64,000 bases of DNA from Virgibacillus sp. NKC19-3 (GCF_019837165.1 NZ_JAGYHC010000001.1:124001-188000); one strand, 5' to 3'; positions 7,707-17,577 are shown, counted from the first letter of the stretch. Numbers and translations: made by a program. The notes: a model not told the origin generated them from the letters alone.

Positions 7707-7780
7707 TAGCGGCGGAGGGGATCGAACCCACGACCTTACGGGTATGAACCGTACGCTCTCGCCAGCTGAGCTACGCCGCC
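7707..7780 (-). tRNA. tRNA-Met (CAT), elongator type
   Basis: A cloverleaf of 74 bases starting GGCGGCG with 3' strand CGCCGCT plus A73. The D arm is AGCTCAGCTGG, the anticodon loop reads TTCATAC with anticodon CAT, and the T loop is TTCGATC. The first pair G1-C72 of typical elongator tRNA-Met contrasts with the C1 mismatch of initiator tRNAs; here it is G-T. The T stem has a T-T mismatch (GTGGG against CCCTC). CCA is not encoded. B. subtilis has tRNA-Met and tRNA-Glu in this place between yabR and spoIIE; only Met is found here. Confidence 0.93.
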
Positions 7781-7920
7781 AAAAAGCCAACAGAAATTAT
7801 GATACAACAGAGTAGGGGTTGTGTCAAATAGAAATTCATCCATCCTCGAAAAATAGGGGTGTGACAGAGGATACATGTATGTAAAAGCGTTAGCAGTCAT
7901 AAAACAGGAAACTTACCCAT

Positions 7921-8387
7921 GCAATGAAGCCCCGTTTTAAGCAAACATCATCGATTATGGTCACTCATTAAAGCAATGAGGCCCCGTTTTAAGCAAAAAC
8001 CATCGATTATGGTCACTCATTAAAGCAATGAAGTCCCGTTTTAAGCAAACATCATCGATATGGTCACTCATTAAAGCAATGAGGCCCCGTTTTAAGCAAA
8101 CATCATCGATTATGGTCACTCATTAAAGTAATGAAGCCCCGTTTTAAGCAAACATCATCGATTATGGTCGCTCATTAAAGCAATGAAGCCCCGTTTTAAA
8201 CAAACACCATCGATTATGGTCACTCATTAAAGCAATGAGGCCCCGTTTTAAGCAAACATCATCGATTATGGTCACTCATTAAAGCAATGAAGCCCCGTTT
8301 TAAACAAACACCATCGATTATGGTCACTCATTAAAGTAATGAAGTCCCGTTTTAAGCAAACACCATCGAGGAATGTCACTCATTCGA
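7921..8387 (+). repeat. Tandem array of nine 52 bp repeats
   Basis: Units begin at 7921, 7973, 8025, 8076, 8128, 8180, 8232, 8284 and 8336. Each reads GCAATGARGCCCCGTTTTAA, then GCAAACATCATCGATTATGG, then TCACTCATTAAA. Units are 52 bp (the third is 51 through loss of one T) and differ by a few substitutions (GAAG/GAGG, AAGC/AAAC, ATC/ACC). The ninth decays after CATCGA. There are no spacers. Each junction has a small hairpin (CTCATT-aaagc-AATGAG), and ATCGAT is present in most units. Fifty-two is not a multiple of three and frames are interrupted, so it does not encode a repeat protein. Function is unknown. Confidence 0.95.
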
Positions 8388-8592
8388 AAGATGGAGCATT
8401 TGTGCTTTGTTCGCTGTGGTTCTCATCGGCACCTTTGTCCCAAGCTCACGTTTTCCACACAACATTCCCCGTTTCGGCAAATTGTCAGATAAAACTCAAT
8501 CTCTTTTTTTCCATATAATTCTATATTGCCAAGCAAAAGGGAAAATTTACATACGTTCGTTCGTGTTGAAACCTGTTTCTTATTTAGAAAGT

Positions 8593-8658
8593 CGTCGAAC
8601 GATTTATGGAATACGCTCTGTTGTTTTGACAAAAAAAGAAAACGCGCTGTGTTTTAAT
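8593..8658 (+). promoter_or_regulatory. Spo0A-type sigma-A promoter of spoIIE
   Basis: A perfect -35 TTGACA (8626-8631) is followed, after an unusually long 21 bp spacer, by TTTAAT (8653-8658). B. subtilis spoIIE and spoIIG have the same odd layout (21-22 bp) and depend on phosphorylated Spo0A. A candidate 0A box, CGTCGAA (8593-8599; consensus TGTCGAA), lies upstream, and TGTCAAA on the other strand overlaps the -35 box. Another near match, TGTTGAA, is at 8564-8570. Confidence 0.7.
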
Positions 8659-8683
8659 AACACAAAGACGGGAGTGGTTTCAT

Positions 8684-11143
8684 ATGATGGATTCAATTCC
8701 AAGGTTAAAACCTAAAACACTTGGGAACGAGAGGGATAACCAAAAAATGGACAGGTTTTCCAAGAAATTATATGCAAAAGCTAGCACCATACTACTTGAT
8801 AAAGGGTGGCTCTACTTTATTGTAGGTTTTTTACTGGGACGGGCTGTCATTCTATCTGTTGTTTCTCCTTTTGCGGTAGCATTTTTGGCAACGATGTGGT
8901 TTGTACATAAGGAGAAAGCTGCAAAATCAATGCTTGCTGTCTTTGCTGGCGCATTCAGCTACTCCATGACACATAGCATTTTTATAGCTTTAGCCATGAT
9001 TTTATTTATTTTTCTGGCGGGCTTGTTTAAAAATGTGAAAAATCAGCAGTTAGCTGTTCCGCTATTTGTTTTTATATCAACGGCGGTACCACGAGTATTT
9101 CTCTATTCGATAAATGGACAGTTGTCCTCCTATGAATGGATGCTACTTGCTGTTGAGGGCGTGTTGGGAACTGTCCTCGTATTAATCTTTATGCAAAGTA
9201 TTCCATTATTATCACCAAAAAGATTTAAACCCACATTAAAAAACGAAGAAATCGTCTGTATGATTATTTTAATTGCTTCGATTTTGACTGGTACCATCGG
9301 TTGGGAGATCTATGGTGCTTCTGTTGAGCAGGTTTTCTCGCGTTATTTTGTATTATTGCTTGCCTTTGTTGGCGGTGCTGCTATTGGTTCAACGGTCGGG
9401 GTTGTGGCGGGGTTGATTTTATCCCTGGCTAATGTTGCGAATCTATATCAGATGAGCCTGCTTGCCTTTTCCGGATTATTGGGGGGATTGTTGAAAGAAG
9501 GGAAAAAACCAGGGGTCGCTGTCGGTTTATTAGTAGGAACCTTTCTGATTGGTATTTATGGAAGCGCTACGACATTAGCTCCTTCCATTATGGAATCATT
9601 GATTGCGATTATTCTCTTTATCCTGACGCCCGCAAGCTGGATTAGAAGCCTTTCGCGCTACATTCCCGGCACGGAAGCATATACAACGGAACAAGAACAA
9701 TACTTGCAAAAAGTGCGTAATGTTACGGCTAAACGTGTGGAACAATTTTCAGATGTGTTTGGCGCCTTGTCTAAAAGCTTTGCACCGTCTGACGCGCAGG
9801 TCTCAGATGATCATGAAATAGAAAAATGGGAAACAGATTATTTTCTAAGTCAGGTTACGGAGAAAACATGTCAGAACTGTTTCCTGAAAGATCGTTGCTG
9901 GCAGCGACAATTTGATAAAACCTATCATTTAATGGAGGAAATGAAGGATGATATTTCAGATGGGAATGAACCGAATCGTAAATTGGCGCGTGAATTTGAG
10001 AATTACTGTGTCAAACCGAAAAAAGTAGCGGAAGCCATGAAAGAGGAACTCTCTTTCTTTGAAGCAAATCGAAAGTTAAAGGAACAAGTAACAGAAAGTA
10101 AACAATTAGTAGCAGATCAGCTGCAAGGTGTTTCCGATGTCATGGAGGATTTTGCAAAAGAAATCTTAAAGGAACGGCAACATCACGAGGAACAGGAAAT
10201 GCAAATCATTCATGGATTGAAGCATATGGGCATTGATCTTGAAAAGCTAGATATTTATAACTTGGAAAAAGGGAATATCGATATTGAAATGACGGTATCA
10301 TTTTATAATTACCACGGGGAAGGGCCTAAATTAATTGCCCCCGTGCTCTCTGATATTCTGCAGGAAATGATTGTTGTGAAACAGGAGGACATTTCTCCAT
10401 TTCCAAATGGCTATTGTTACCTTGCCTTTGGTTCTGCCAAAGAGTTTGTTATAGAAACCGGTGCGGCAAATGCAGCAAAAGGTGGTGGATTGATTTCAGG
10501 TGATAGTTATACAACGATTGAGCTGGGTGCCGGAAAATATGCCATGGCGATCAGTGATGGGATGGGAAATGGGAAAAGAGCAAAGGAAGAAAGTGTAGAA
10601 ACACTTCGGCTCTTGCAGCAAATACTGCAAACAGGAATTCCGGAGAAAGTAGCCATTAAATCGATCAATTCCATACTGGCACTGCGAACAACAGATGAAA
10701 TGTTCGCTACCTTGGATCTTGCGGTTATTGATTTGCATAATGCTTACGTCAGGTTCCTTAAAATTGGTTCGACACCAAGCTTTGTGAAACGAGGGGAGAA
10801 AATGCTGAAAGTCGAGGCGAGTAATCTTCCCATGGGAATTATCCAGGAATTTGATGTCGATATCGTAAGCGAGCAATTACGTTCCGATGATTTGCTCATC
10901 ATGATGAGTGATGGTATTTTTGAGGGTCCAAAACATGTGGAAAATACGGATCTATGGGTGAAACGGAAAATACGTGAGATGAAGACCGACGATCCCCAGG
11001 AAATCGCCGATTTATTATTAGAAGAGGTGATTCGGACGAGATCCGGTGAGATCGGAGATGATATGACCGTGCTTGTTGCAAAAGTGATGAAAAACACACC
11101 GGAATGGGCAGCGGTTCCGGTCTATCAGGGCAAGGCCCAATAA
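8684..11143 (+). CDS. spoIIE: Stage II sporulation protein E (SpoIIE), membrane PP2C phosphatase
   Basis: An 819-residue protein, close to the 827 of B. subtilis. Residues about 40-325 contain some ten membrane helices. A central region with cysteines (CQNCFLKDRCW) and coiled-coil character mediates FtsZ association and oligomerisation in B. subtilis. The C-terminal third (about 595-805) is a PP2C-type Ser/Thr phosphatase with metal-binding motifs GDSYTTIELGAGKYAMAISD and GEIGDDMTVLV. SpoIIE dephosphorylates SpoIIAA to activate sigma-F in the forespore. The start is the first of two ATG codons (8684, 8687); the upstream region GGGAGTGG is a fair site. Its promoter has the long Spo0A-type spacer. 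Confidence 0.97.
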   Translation: MMDSIPRLKPKTLGNERDNQKMDRFSKKLYAKASTILLDKGWLYFIVGFLLGRAVILSVVSPFAVAFLATMWFVHKEKAAKSMLAVFAGAFSYSMTHSIFIALAMILFIFLAGLFKNVKNQQLAVPLFVFISTAVPRVFLYSINGQLSSYEWMLLAVEGVLGTVLVLIFMQSIPLLSPKRFKPTLKNEEIVCMIILIASILTGTIGWEIYGASVEQVFSRYFVLLLAFVGGAAIGSTVGVVAGLILSLANVANLYQMSLLAFSGLLGGLLKEGKKPGVAVGLLVGTFLIGIYGSATTLAPSIMESLIAIILFILTPASWIRSLSRYIPGTEAYTTEQEQYLQKVRNVTAKRVEQFSDVFGALSKSFAPSDAQVSDDHEIEKWETDYFLSQVTEKTCQNCFLKDRCWQRQFDKTYHLMEEMKDDISDGNEPNRKLAREFENYCVKPKKVAEAMKEELSFFEANRKLKEQVTESKQLVADQLQGVSDVMEDFAKEILKERQHHEEQEMQIIHGLKHMGIDLEKLDIYNLEKGNIDIEMTVSFYNYHGEGPKLIAPVLSDILQEMIVVKQEDISPFPNGYCYLAFGSAKEFVIETGAANAAKGGGLISGDSYTTIELGAGKYAMAISDGMGNGKRAKEESVETLRLLQQILQTGIPEKVAIKSINSILALRTTDEMFATLDLAVIDLHNAYVRFLKIGSTPSFVKRGEKMLKVEASNLPMGIIQEFDVDIVSEQLRSDDLLIMMSDGIFEGPKHVENTDLWVKRKIREMKTDDPQEIADLLLEEVIRTRSGEIGDDMTVLVAKVMKNTPEWAAVPVYQGKAQ

Positions 11144-11154
11144 TCCTTTGCAAA

Positions 11155-11447
11155 ATCAGTCGCCTGCGCTTTTCTCATCCAGCTCCGGCTCCTAGAAGCT
11201 GTCGCCATAAGCAATGAACACGCCGAACGCTTAACCCCTTGCGTTCTTCGGTTCCTTGCTTATGCGTCCGCTTCTGATCAGTCGCCTGCACTTTTCTCTA
11301 ATCCAGCTCCGGCTCCTAGCGACTAGTGGACTTCCTTCCCCATGTCTTCGATAAGTCAAGCACAAAAGAAGGCCGCTTTTGGCTTTCCTTTATCTTGCAT
11401 GGGTCAGTCCAGTCCATACGTCACTGATCAGTCGCCTGCGCTTTTCT
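11155..11447 (+). repeat. Dispersed intergenic repeat cluster between spoIIE and yabS
   Basis: The motif ATCAGTCGCCTGCGCTTTTC occurs three times (11155-11175; 11277-11297 with one change; 11427-11447). The motif ATCCAGCTCCGGCTCCTAG follows the first two (11177-11195, 11301-11319). Between them is a long hairpin with CATAAGCAA (11206-11214) pairing with TTGCTTATG (11256-11264) and inner complementary CCGAA/TTCGG. It is visibly more GC-rich than its flanks, has no plausible gene, and looks like a mobile intergenic repeat unrelated to the TIR elements further right. Confidence 0.75.
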
Positions 11448-11507
11448 GACGTATACTTCTTCGCTTTTCTGTCTATGATGTTACTGGAATAGTTGGGAGG
11501 TATAACG

Positions 11508-12248
11508 ATGAAGAAAGGTACGCTAAAGCAAATCTTGCTGATAACGGATGGCTGCTCCAATCGCGGTGAGGATCCTTCAGCAACGGCTGCGCTTGCCAAT
11601 CAGCAAGGTGTGACAGTAAATGTAATCGGAATTTTGGATGATGATCAGACGGAGCAACCAGAGGGACTGCAAGAGATAGAGGATATTGCACTTTCTGGCG
11701 GTGGTGTAAGTCAGTTGGTTTATAAACAGGCATTATCACAAACGGTTCAAATGGTGACAAAGCAGGCAATGACACAAACCTTGCAGGGGTTCGTGAATAA
11801 AGAATTAAAGCAAATTTTAGGTTCGGAGCAAACGCTTGAAGATATGGAACCCGAAAAACGTGGAGAAATCATGGAAGTAGTCGAAGATATGGGAGAAACC
11901 AGTGATTTAGAAGTACTTGTGCTAATCGATACAAGTGCAAGTATGCATGACAAGCTCCCAACAGTGAAAGAGGCCTTGATTGACCTTTCGATAAGCTTGA
12001 ATGCTCGTATTGGGCGAAATCGCTTTTGTATTTTTAGTTTTCCAGGAAGAAGAAAAAGTATACAGAAAGTGTTTGACTGGTCCCCAGAACTCGATGCTGT
12101 GTCAACCGTGTTTCCAAAATTGACGAGTGGCGGGATTACGCCAACAGGACCAGCAATACGTGAAGCAATGTATCAGTTTGGTAAGAAGAGTCTGTTAAGG
12201 AGCTTTAAAGATGAAGACGAACCAGGAGTGGAAGAGGCAGGGTACTGA
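11508..12248 (+). CDS. yabS: VWA-domain protein YabS
   Basis: A 246-residue protein with two parts. The N-terminal half opens with a VWA-like strand (KQILLITDGCSNRGEDPSA, about residues 7-25), and the C-terminal half has a clear von Willebrand A metal-ion site DTSASM (about residue 142) with SGGITPTGPAIREAM. It is predicted cytoplasmic, with no signal peptide. The gene lies between spoIIE and the kinase gene prkD, as in B. subtilis, and overlaps prkD by 38 bases, suggesting the two work together; the partner or substrate is unknown. I start at the ATG at 11508 because TTGGGAGG lies just upstream; the in-frame TTG at 11493 would include that site. Confidence 0.9.
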   Translation: MKKGTLKQILLITDGCSNRGEDPSATAALANQQGVTVNVIGILDDDQTEQPEGLQEIEDIALSGGGVSQLVYKQALSQTVQMVTKQAMTQTLQGFVNKELKQILGSEQTLEDMEPEKRGEIMEVVEDMGETSDLEVLVLIDTSASMHDKLPTVKEALIDLSISLNARIGRNRFCIFSFPGRRKSIQKVFDWSPELDAVSTVFPKLTSGGITPTGPAIREAMYQFGKKSLLRSFKDEDEPGVEEAGY

Positions 12249-13134
12249 ATTAAGACCGGGAATGAGATTAATTGGAAAATGGCATAAGAAAAGCTACACG
12301 GTTAAGCGTAAGCTTGGGTCCGGTGCGATTGGATCGGTATACTTATGCGATTTTAGCGGACAACCTGCTGCGTTAAAAATCAGCGATAAAGGAACATCCC
12401 TGACAGTGGAAGTCAATGTATTAAAGGCATTAGCGAAGGCCCAAGCCCACCTTGGGCCTTCGCTGTTGGATGTCGATGATTGGGAAGCGCCAAACGGCGT
12501 TACTTATTCCTTCTATGTCATGGAGTATTTACAAGGGAAAACAATACCTTCCTTTCTTAACAATCATGGAAGTGAATGGATTGGCGTATTTATGCTTCAG
12601 CTTCTCGACAATTTGGAGCATCTGCATCAGTCGGGGTGGGTTTTCGGTGATCTAAAATTAGAAAATCTTCTTGTTGTGCACACGCCGCCCAAAATAAGAT
12701 GGGTCGATGTTGGAGGTACCACCCAAATGGGACGGGCAATTAAAGAATATACCGAGTTTTATGACCGAGGATATTGGGGAATGGGTACAAGAAGAGCGGA
12801 ACCAGGCTATGATTTATTTGCGTTTGTTATGGTGTTTTTAAACGTGTATTATCCGAATCGATTCGAAAAGGGTTCGCAACCAGAAAAGACATTATTTAAA
12901 AAGTTAAACGATGCAAAGGCACTGGCTCCATACCACGTATCACTTAAAAAGGCTTTGCTTGGTAAGTACCAATCCAGTGCCGAGATGAAACGTGAGATAG
13001 CCCATGTTTTGTACAGTGAGCAAAAACGGAGTCGCTCAACTAGAAAGGCTGATCACACACCCTTTTTCATAGAAGCGGGAGGTATTTCAGTTATTGCGTT
13101 GACGTATTATCTTTTCTCTCTACTTTTGCCATAA
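12211..13134 (+). CDS. prkD: PrkD/YabT, membrane-anchored Hanks-type Ser/Thr kinase
   Basis: A 307-residue kinase with a single C-terminal membrane helix (about 288-306) and a basic segment just before it (KRSRSTRKA). Motifs: glycine loop GSGAIGSVY (about 33), catalytic-lysine region AALKIS, and a variant catalytic loop FGDLKLENLL in place of HRDxKxxN; DVGG replaces DFG. B. subtilis YabT has the same variants, is active during sporulation, binds DNA next to the membrane helix and phosphorylates RecA. The start overlaps yabS by 38 bases. The protein is slightly shorter than YabT (338) because almost nothing follows the helix. Confidence 0.88.
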   Translation: MKTNQEWKRQGTELRPGMRLIGKWHKKSYTVKRKLGSGAIGSVYLCDFSGQPAALKISDKGTSLTVEVNVLKALAKAQAHLGPSLLDVDDWEAPNGVTYSFYVMEYLQGKTIPSFLNNHGSEWIGVFMLQLLDNLEHLHQSGWVFGDLKLENLLVVHTPPKIRWVDVGGTTQMGRAIKEYTEFYDRGYWGMGTRRAEPGYDLFAFVMVFLNVYYPNRFEKGSQPEKTLFKKLNDAKALAPYHVSLKKALLGKYQSSAEMKREIAHVLYSEQKRSRSTRKADHTPFFIEAGGISVIALTYYLFSLLLP

Positions 13135-13185
13135 AAAAGGATATGATAGGATAAACTTACTTTAGTCATGGAGATGGAAAAGGAA

Positions 13186-14583
13186 ATGAAATCAAACGTT
13201 ACAGCATTTATAAGCAAACATCAATTACTGACTACTGGCGCAACGGTATTGGTTGGTGTCTCTGGTGGACCGGATTCGATGGCTTTACTTCATTTTCTTC
13301 GTTCGATACAGAAGGAATGGGAACTACGGCTGATCGCAATTTCCATTGATCATAAGCTTAGAGATATGGAATCTAAGAGCGATTTGGACTATGTACGTGA
13401 TAGTTGCGATAAGTGGGATATACCATTTGTTGGAATGTCCTTAGACGTACCAGCATATAAGCAGGATAAACGGATGGGAACCCAAATTGCAGCACGTGAG
13501 ATGCGCTATCGTTTTTTTGCAGCGCAAATGGAGAAATATGGCGCAGATTATTTAGCGCTTGGTCACCATGGTGATGATCAAGTTGAAACGATGGTTATGG
13601 GACTCGTTCGTTCCGCTAATTCCAGTGACTTTTCAGGGATTCCGGTGAAACGGGATTTTGCGACAGGGAGCATTATTCGGCCGTTGTTAGGAGTTACCAA
13701 GGAGGAAATCAATGCTTACCTAGAAGCGTATGAGATCATTCCAAGAGTGGATCCGACAAATAATGAAACTGTCTATACGCGAAATTTTTTCCGAAAAAAG
13801 GCCATTCCACTACTAAAAGAGAAAAATAGTAATATACATACAACAGTACAGCATTTGAGTGAAACATTGGGGGAGGATGAACAGTTTTTACGAAGGGAGG
13901 CAAAGAAGGCCTTCAAAGAGATCGTAGAATTAGATGTAGGAGGTAGGCAAGCTTCGTTTGAAATCGATGTATTTCAAGCACAACACTCTGCTTTACAAAG
14001 ACGAATATTTCATCTAATATTGAACTATCTGTATGATAGATTACCGAAGGATTTATCCTACGTTCATGAGGAGCAATTTTTCGCGTTATTACAAAGTGAT
14101 AAAGGCAATGTCCCAATCGATTTTCCTGCCCACTTAAAATTGGAGAAAGTTTACGGGAAGTTAATGTTTTACTTCTTAACGCAAGAGAAACTCCATCACC
14201 CTTCTTATCATAAAATACTGGAAGTACCAGGTCGTATTGATTTTCCCGATGGCTCAACGGTTTCTGCTCTTTATAATAATACGTATGAGGAAGATCATCA
14301 GTATTCCTATTTTTGTAATATAGAGGAAATTGCCTTGCCATTACATATTCGAACACGCTCGGCTGGTGATAGGATGCGCTGGAGCGGGCTTGAGGGCAGT
14401 AAGAAGGTAAAAGATATTTTTATTGACGCTAAAATACCCAAAAAAGATCGTGCAGCTTGGCCAATTTTAACCGATAATAATGGAGAAATCCTATGGTTAA
14501 TAGGGTTAAAAAAAGGACAACCTGAACAGAAGAAAAGTAACACCTCATATATTCAGATAATCTATGAAAAAGGTGACATGTAG
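13186..14583 (+). CDS. tilS: tRNA(Ile)-lysidine synthase TilS
   Basis: TilS converts C34 of tRNA-Ile(CAU) to lysidine with ATP, so the tRNA reads AUA. The PP-loop motif [15 protein letters not shown] is at about residues 24-38, with [15 protein letters not shown] following. The C-terminal substrate domain ends with [20 protein letters not shown] and LKKGQPEQK. It is 465 residues long, near the family norm. I prefer the ATG at 13186 (MKSNVTAF, like B. subtilis), with GGAGATGG about 8 bases upstream; in-frame ATGs at 13168 and 13174 are possible. hprT follows after 11 bases, so this is the conserved tilS-hprT-ftsH group. Confidence 0.94.
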   Translation: MKSNVTAFISKHQLLTTGATVLVGVSGGPDSMALLHFLRSIQKEWELRLIAISIDHKLRDMESKSDLDYVRDSCDKWDIPFVGMSLDVPAYKQDKRMGTQIAAREMRYRFFAAQMEKYGADYLALGHHGDDQVETMVMGLVRSANSSDFSGIPVKRDFATGSIIRPLLGVTKEEINAYLEAYEIIPRVDPTNNETVYTRNFFRKKAIPLLKEKNSNIHTTVQHLSETLGEDEQFLRREAKKAFKEIVELDVGGRQASFEIDVFQAQHSALQRRIFHLILNYLYDRLPKDLSYVHEEQFFALLQSDKGNVPIDFPAHLKLEKVYGKLMFYFLTQEKLHHPSYHKILEVPGRIDFPDGSTVSALYNNTYEEDHQYSYFCNIEEIALPLHIRTRSAGDRMRWSGLEGSKKVKDIFIDAKIPKKDRAAWPILTDNNGEILWLIGLKKGQPEQKKSNTSYIQIIYEKGDM

Positions 14584-14594
14584 GAGGAACAAGG

Positions 14595-15152
14595 ATGCAT
14601 AATGATATTAAACAAGTATTAATATCAGAGGAAGAAATAGCGGATAAATGCAGAGAGCTTGGTCAAGCGCTCACAGAAGAATATGATGGAAGATTTCCAT
14701 TGGCCGTTGGTGTATTAAAAGGCGCCTTGCCATTTATGTCTGATGTACTTCGCCAAATGGAAACATATTTGGAAATGGACTTTATGGATGTGTCAAGCTA
14801 TGGAGGTGGCACGCGTTCTTCAGGTGAAGTAAAAATAGTGAAGGATCTGGATGCAAAGGTAGAGGGACGTGATTTATTAATCATCGAGGATATTATTGAC
14901 AGTGGCCTGACCTTAAAATACCTCGTCGATTTATTTAAGTACCGTAAAGCGCAATCGATTAAAATCGTTACATTGCTTGATAAACCTGCCGGAAGGTCAG
15001 CAGCTATTAAAGCAGATCTTGTCGGGTTTGAAGTTCCGAATGAATTCGTTGTAGGCTATGGTTTGGACTATGATGAAAGATATCGTAATCTGCCGTATAT
15101 CGGTATACTAAAACCTGAAATTTATTCGTGGCATAATGATGAAGACAATTAG
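14595..15152 (+). CDS. hprT: Hypoxanthine-guanine phosphoribosyltransferase
   Basis: A 185-residue type I phosphoribosyltransferase that salvages hypoxanthine and guanine to IMP and GMP using PRPP. The PRPP-binding motif [17 protein letters not shown] is at about residues 95-111, and [18 protein letters not shown] is the flexible active-site loop. C-terminal [17 protein letters not shown] is diagnostic. The ATG has GGAGGAAC upstream. In B. subtilis HprT also forms a complex with TilS that activates ftsH transcription; the same gene order here makes that possible. Confidence 0.96.
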   Translation: MHNDIKQVLISEEEIADKCRELGQALTEEYDGRFPLAVGVLKGALPFMSDVLRQMETYLEMDFMDVSSYGGGTRSSGEVKIVKDLDAKVEGRDLLIIEDIIDSGLTLKYLVDLFKYRKAQSIKIVTLLDKPAGRSAAIKADLVGFEVPNEFVVGYGLDYDERYRNLPYIGILKPEIYSWHNDEDN

Positions 15153-15330
15153 GTTGATTAAGATGATTTTATTAGTATAGAATATACATATTGAACGATT
15201 GTTTTATGCAATTTTAACGTAGCATGGAGCGATGTAAACACCCATCATTTGTAAGTGAAATTAGTTGTATTCAAACTTTTTCATATGATAGGATGAAATA
15301 TAGTTTTTCCCGTTTGGGAGGAGGTAGGAA

Positions 15331-17361
15331 ATGAAACGGATTTTTGGGAACGCGTTTTTTTGGATACTTATGTTTCTTGTCGTTGTAGCAGTTATATCCG
15401 TATTTCAAGGCGACAATGAAGAAGAAGTACAATTTAATGTACAGGAATTTCAGGAGGCTTTGGGTAATGGCGAAATCGAAGAAATGACGATGCAGCCAGC
15501 CAATGGAATTGTACGTTTTACCGGAACTTTAGCAGATGATGATCAATCATTTATTGCGCAAGTTCCTGATAATACAGTGTTGATTAACTCAATTACAGAA
15601 AATGCAAATGAGCAAAGCGCGCTTAATGTCATAGAAGAAGAACAGCCAAGTGCATTTGTCAGTTTTCTAACGATGATGCTTCCGTTTCTGATTATCGGAT
15701 TAATATTCTTCTTTATTCTTAGCCGAGCCCAAGGTGGCGGCGGTGGCGGCGGTGGCCGCATGATGAACTTTGGTAAAAGTAAAGCCAAAATGTATACAGA
15801 AGAAAAGAAAAAAGTTCGCTTTAGCGATGTTGCCGGAGCAGATGAAGAAAAACAAGAACTAGTTGAAATTGTTGACTTTTTGAAGGATCCTCGTAAATTC
15901 GCACAAGTGGGTGCACGTATTCCAAAAGGGGTACTTCTGGTTGGACCTCCGGGAACAGGTAAGACATTAATTGCCCGTGCGGTTGCAGGTGAAGCCGGTA
16001 CCCCATTCTTCTCGATCAGTGGTTCAGACTTTGTCGAGATGTTCGTTGGGGTTGGTGCTTCCCGTGTACGTGACTTGTTTGAAAATGCTAAAAAGAATTC
16101 GCCATGTATCATATTCATCGATGAAATTGATGCTGTTGGCCGTCAACGTGGTGCAGGTCTTGGTGGTGGACACGATGAACGTGAACAAACATTAAACCAG
16201 CTCCTTGTTGAAATGGACGGATTTGGTGCTAATGAAGGCATTATCTTGATTGCTGCAACAAACCGTGCAGATATTCTCGACCCGGCATTGCTGCGTCCAG
16301 GACGTTTTGATCGGCAAATAACGGTTGACCGCCCAGATGTTAGAGGACGTCAGGATGTGTTAAAAGTTCATGCAAGAGATAAACCTTTAGAAGAGTCTGT
16401 TGACTTAGAAACGGTTGCAAAGCGGACGCCAGGTTTTACAGGTGCAGATTTAGAGAATTTACTAAATGAAGCAGCACTGGTGGCTGCCAGAAGTGATCGG
16501 ATGAAGATTAATATGTATGATGTTGATGAAGCCATTGATCGTGTTCTTGTAGGACCTGCTAAGAAAGGCAGAGTCATTTCGAAAAAAGAACAAGACATTG
16601 TGGCACACCATGAAAGTGGGCATACGGTTATCGGCATGGTGCTTGACGATGCAGATGCGGTGCATAAGGTTACGATTGTACCACGTGGTCAAGCTGGTGG
16701 TTACGCGGTTCAATTGCCGAAAGAAGATCGTTACTTTATGACGAAACCAGAGCTATTTGATAAAGTTACTGGACTGCTCGGCGGTCGTGTTGCTGAAGAA
16801 ATCATGTTCGGTGAGGTCAGCACTGGTGCGTCCAATGATTTCCAACGAGCAACAGGTATTGTTCGTAAAATGATTACCGAATTCGGTATGAGTGACAAGA
16901 TTGGCCCGCTTCAATTTACAAGTGGCGGCGGTGGCGATGTTTTCTTAGGTCGTGATATTGGAAACGAACAAAACTATAGTGATTCCATTGCCCACGATAT
17001 TGATACAGAAATGCAAAGCTTTATCGACTACTGTTACGAACGTGCCAAATCGATCTTGACCGAACATAAAGATAAGCTTGAGCTTTTAGCACAAACGCTG
17101 CTTGAAGTAGAAACATTGGATGCGAAACAAATTCATTCACTCTTTTATGAAGGTGTACTTCCAGAGCCTGAAGAAGATGATGAATCAGAAGAAGACGTTA
17201 AAGTGAACATCCAATCCAAAGAAGATGAGGCTAAGTCTACGGAAGATAAAGAAAATGTGGAGCCAAGCGAATCGAAAAAAGGTCCGCTAACAGAGAAGGA
17301 AAAAGAAGAGATCTTTAAAGATAACAAGCCTTCTTCAGATGATACGGACAAAAAAGAATAA
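15331..17361 (+). CDS. ftsH: ATP-dependent membrane metalloprotease FtsH
   Basis: A 676-residue AAA+ protease that degrades membrane and regulatory proteins. Two membrane helices (about 5-25 and 110-132) flank an extracellular domain and are followed by a glycine run (135-142). The AAA module has Walker A GPPGTGKT (about 204), Walker B IIFIDEID (about 260) and the second region of homology [20 protein letters not shown]. The zinc protease site HESGH is at about 426. Residues after 610 form a highly acidic, lysine-rich disordered tail, longer than in B. subtilis (637 total). GGGAGGAGGT precedes the ATG, and a terminator follows. Confidence 0.98.
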   Translation: MKRIFGNAFFWILMFLVVVAVISVFQGDNEEEVQFNVQEFQEALGNGEIEEMTMQPANGIVRFTGTLADDDQSFIAQVPDNTVLINSITENANEQSALNVIEEEQPSAFVSFLTMMLPFLIIGLIFFFILSRAQGGGGGGGGRMMNFGKSKAKMYTEEKKKVRFSDVAGADEEKQELVEIVDFLKDPRKFAQVGARIPKGVLLVGPPGTGKTLIARAVAGEAGTPFFSISGSDFVEMFVGVGASRVRDLFENAKKNSPCIIFIDEIDAVGRQRGAGLGGGHDEREQTLNQLLVEMDGFGANEGIILIAATNRADILDPALLRPGRFDRQITVDRPDVRGRQDVLKVHARDKPLEESVDLETVAKRTPGFTGADLENLLNEAALVAARSDRMKINMYDVDEAIDRVLVGPAKKGRVISKKEQDIVAHHESGHTVIGMVLDDADAVHKVTIVPRGQAGGYAVQLPKEDRYFMTKPELFDKVTGLLGGRVAEEIMFGEVSTGASNDFQRATGIVRKMITEFGMSDKIGPLQFTSGGGGDVFLGRDIGNEQNYSDSIAHDIDTEMQSFIDYCYERAKSILTEHKDKLELLAQTLLEVETLDAKQIHSLFYEGVLPEPEEDDESEEDVKVNIQSKEDEAKSTEDKENVEPSESKKGPLTEKEKEEIFKDNKPSSDDTDKKE

Positions 17362-17369
17362 CTTGAAGC

Positions 17370-17406
17370 GAAGCAGTCACTTATTATTGCAGTGGCTGCT
17401 TTTTTC
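17370..17406 (+). terminator. Rho-independent terminator after ftsH
   Basis: AAGCAGTCACT pairs with AGTGGCTGCTT (one wobble) around a short loop, followed by a T-run. It begins 9 bases after the ftsH stop. Confidence 0.85.
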
Positions 17407-17577
17407 ATCATGATAAAAATGTGGTATATTAATGAATAGAAAGCGGCAGCTTTTATGGCAGGTAAGTTTTTGGTCATAATTGCAAAATGTATAACCGCTC
17501 ACAAGAAAGCAAAGAATGCTTTTACATAACCGCTGTTCGTAAAGGTGAGTTTTCTAAAATAGGAAGGTATGGGTGTA

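Noticed and set aside
7921-8387. CRISPR array
   Set aside because: The 52 bp units follow each other with no unique spacers, vary internally, and no cas genes are nearby.
8407-8715. 102-codon ORF upstream of spoIIE
   Set aside because: It covers the spoIIE promoter and start, has no site of its own and no homology I can recognise.
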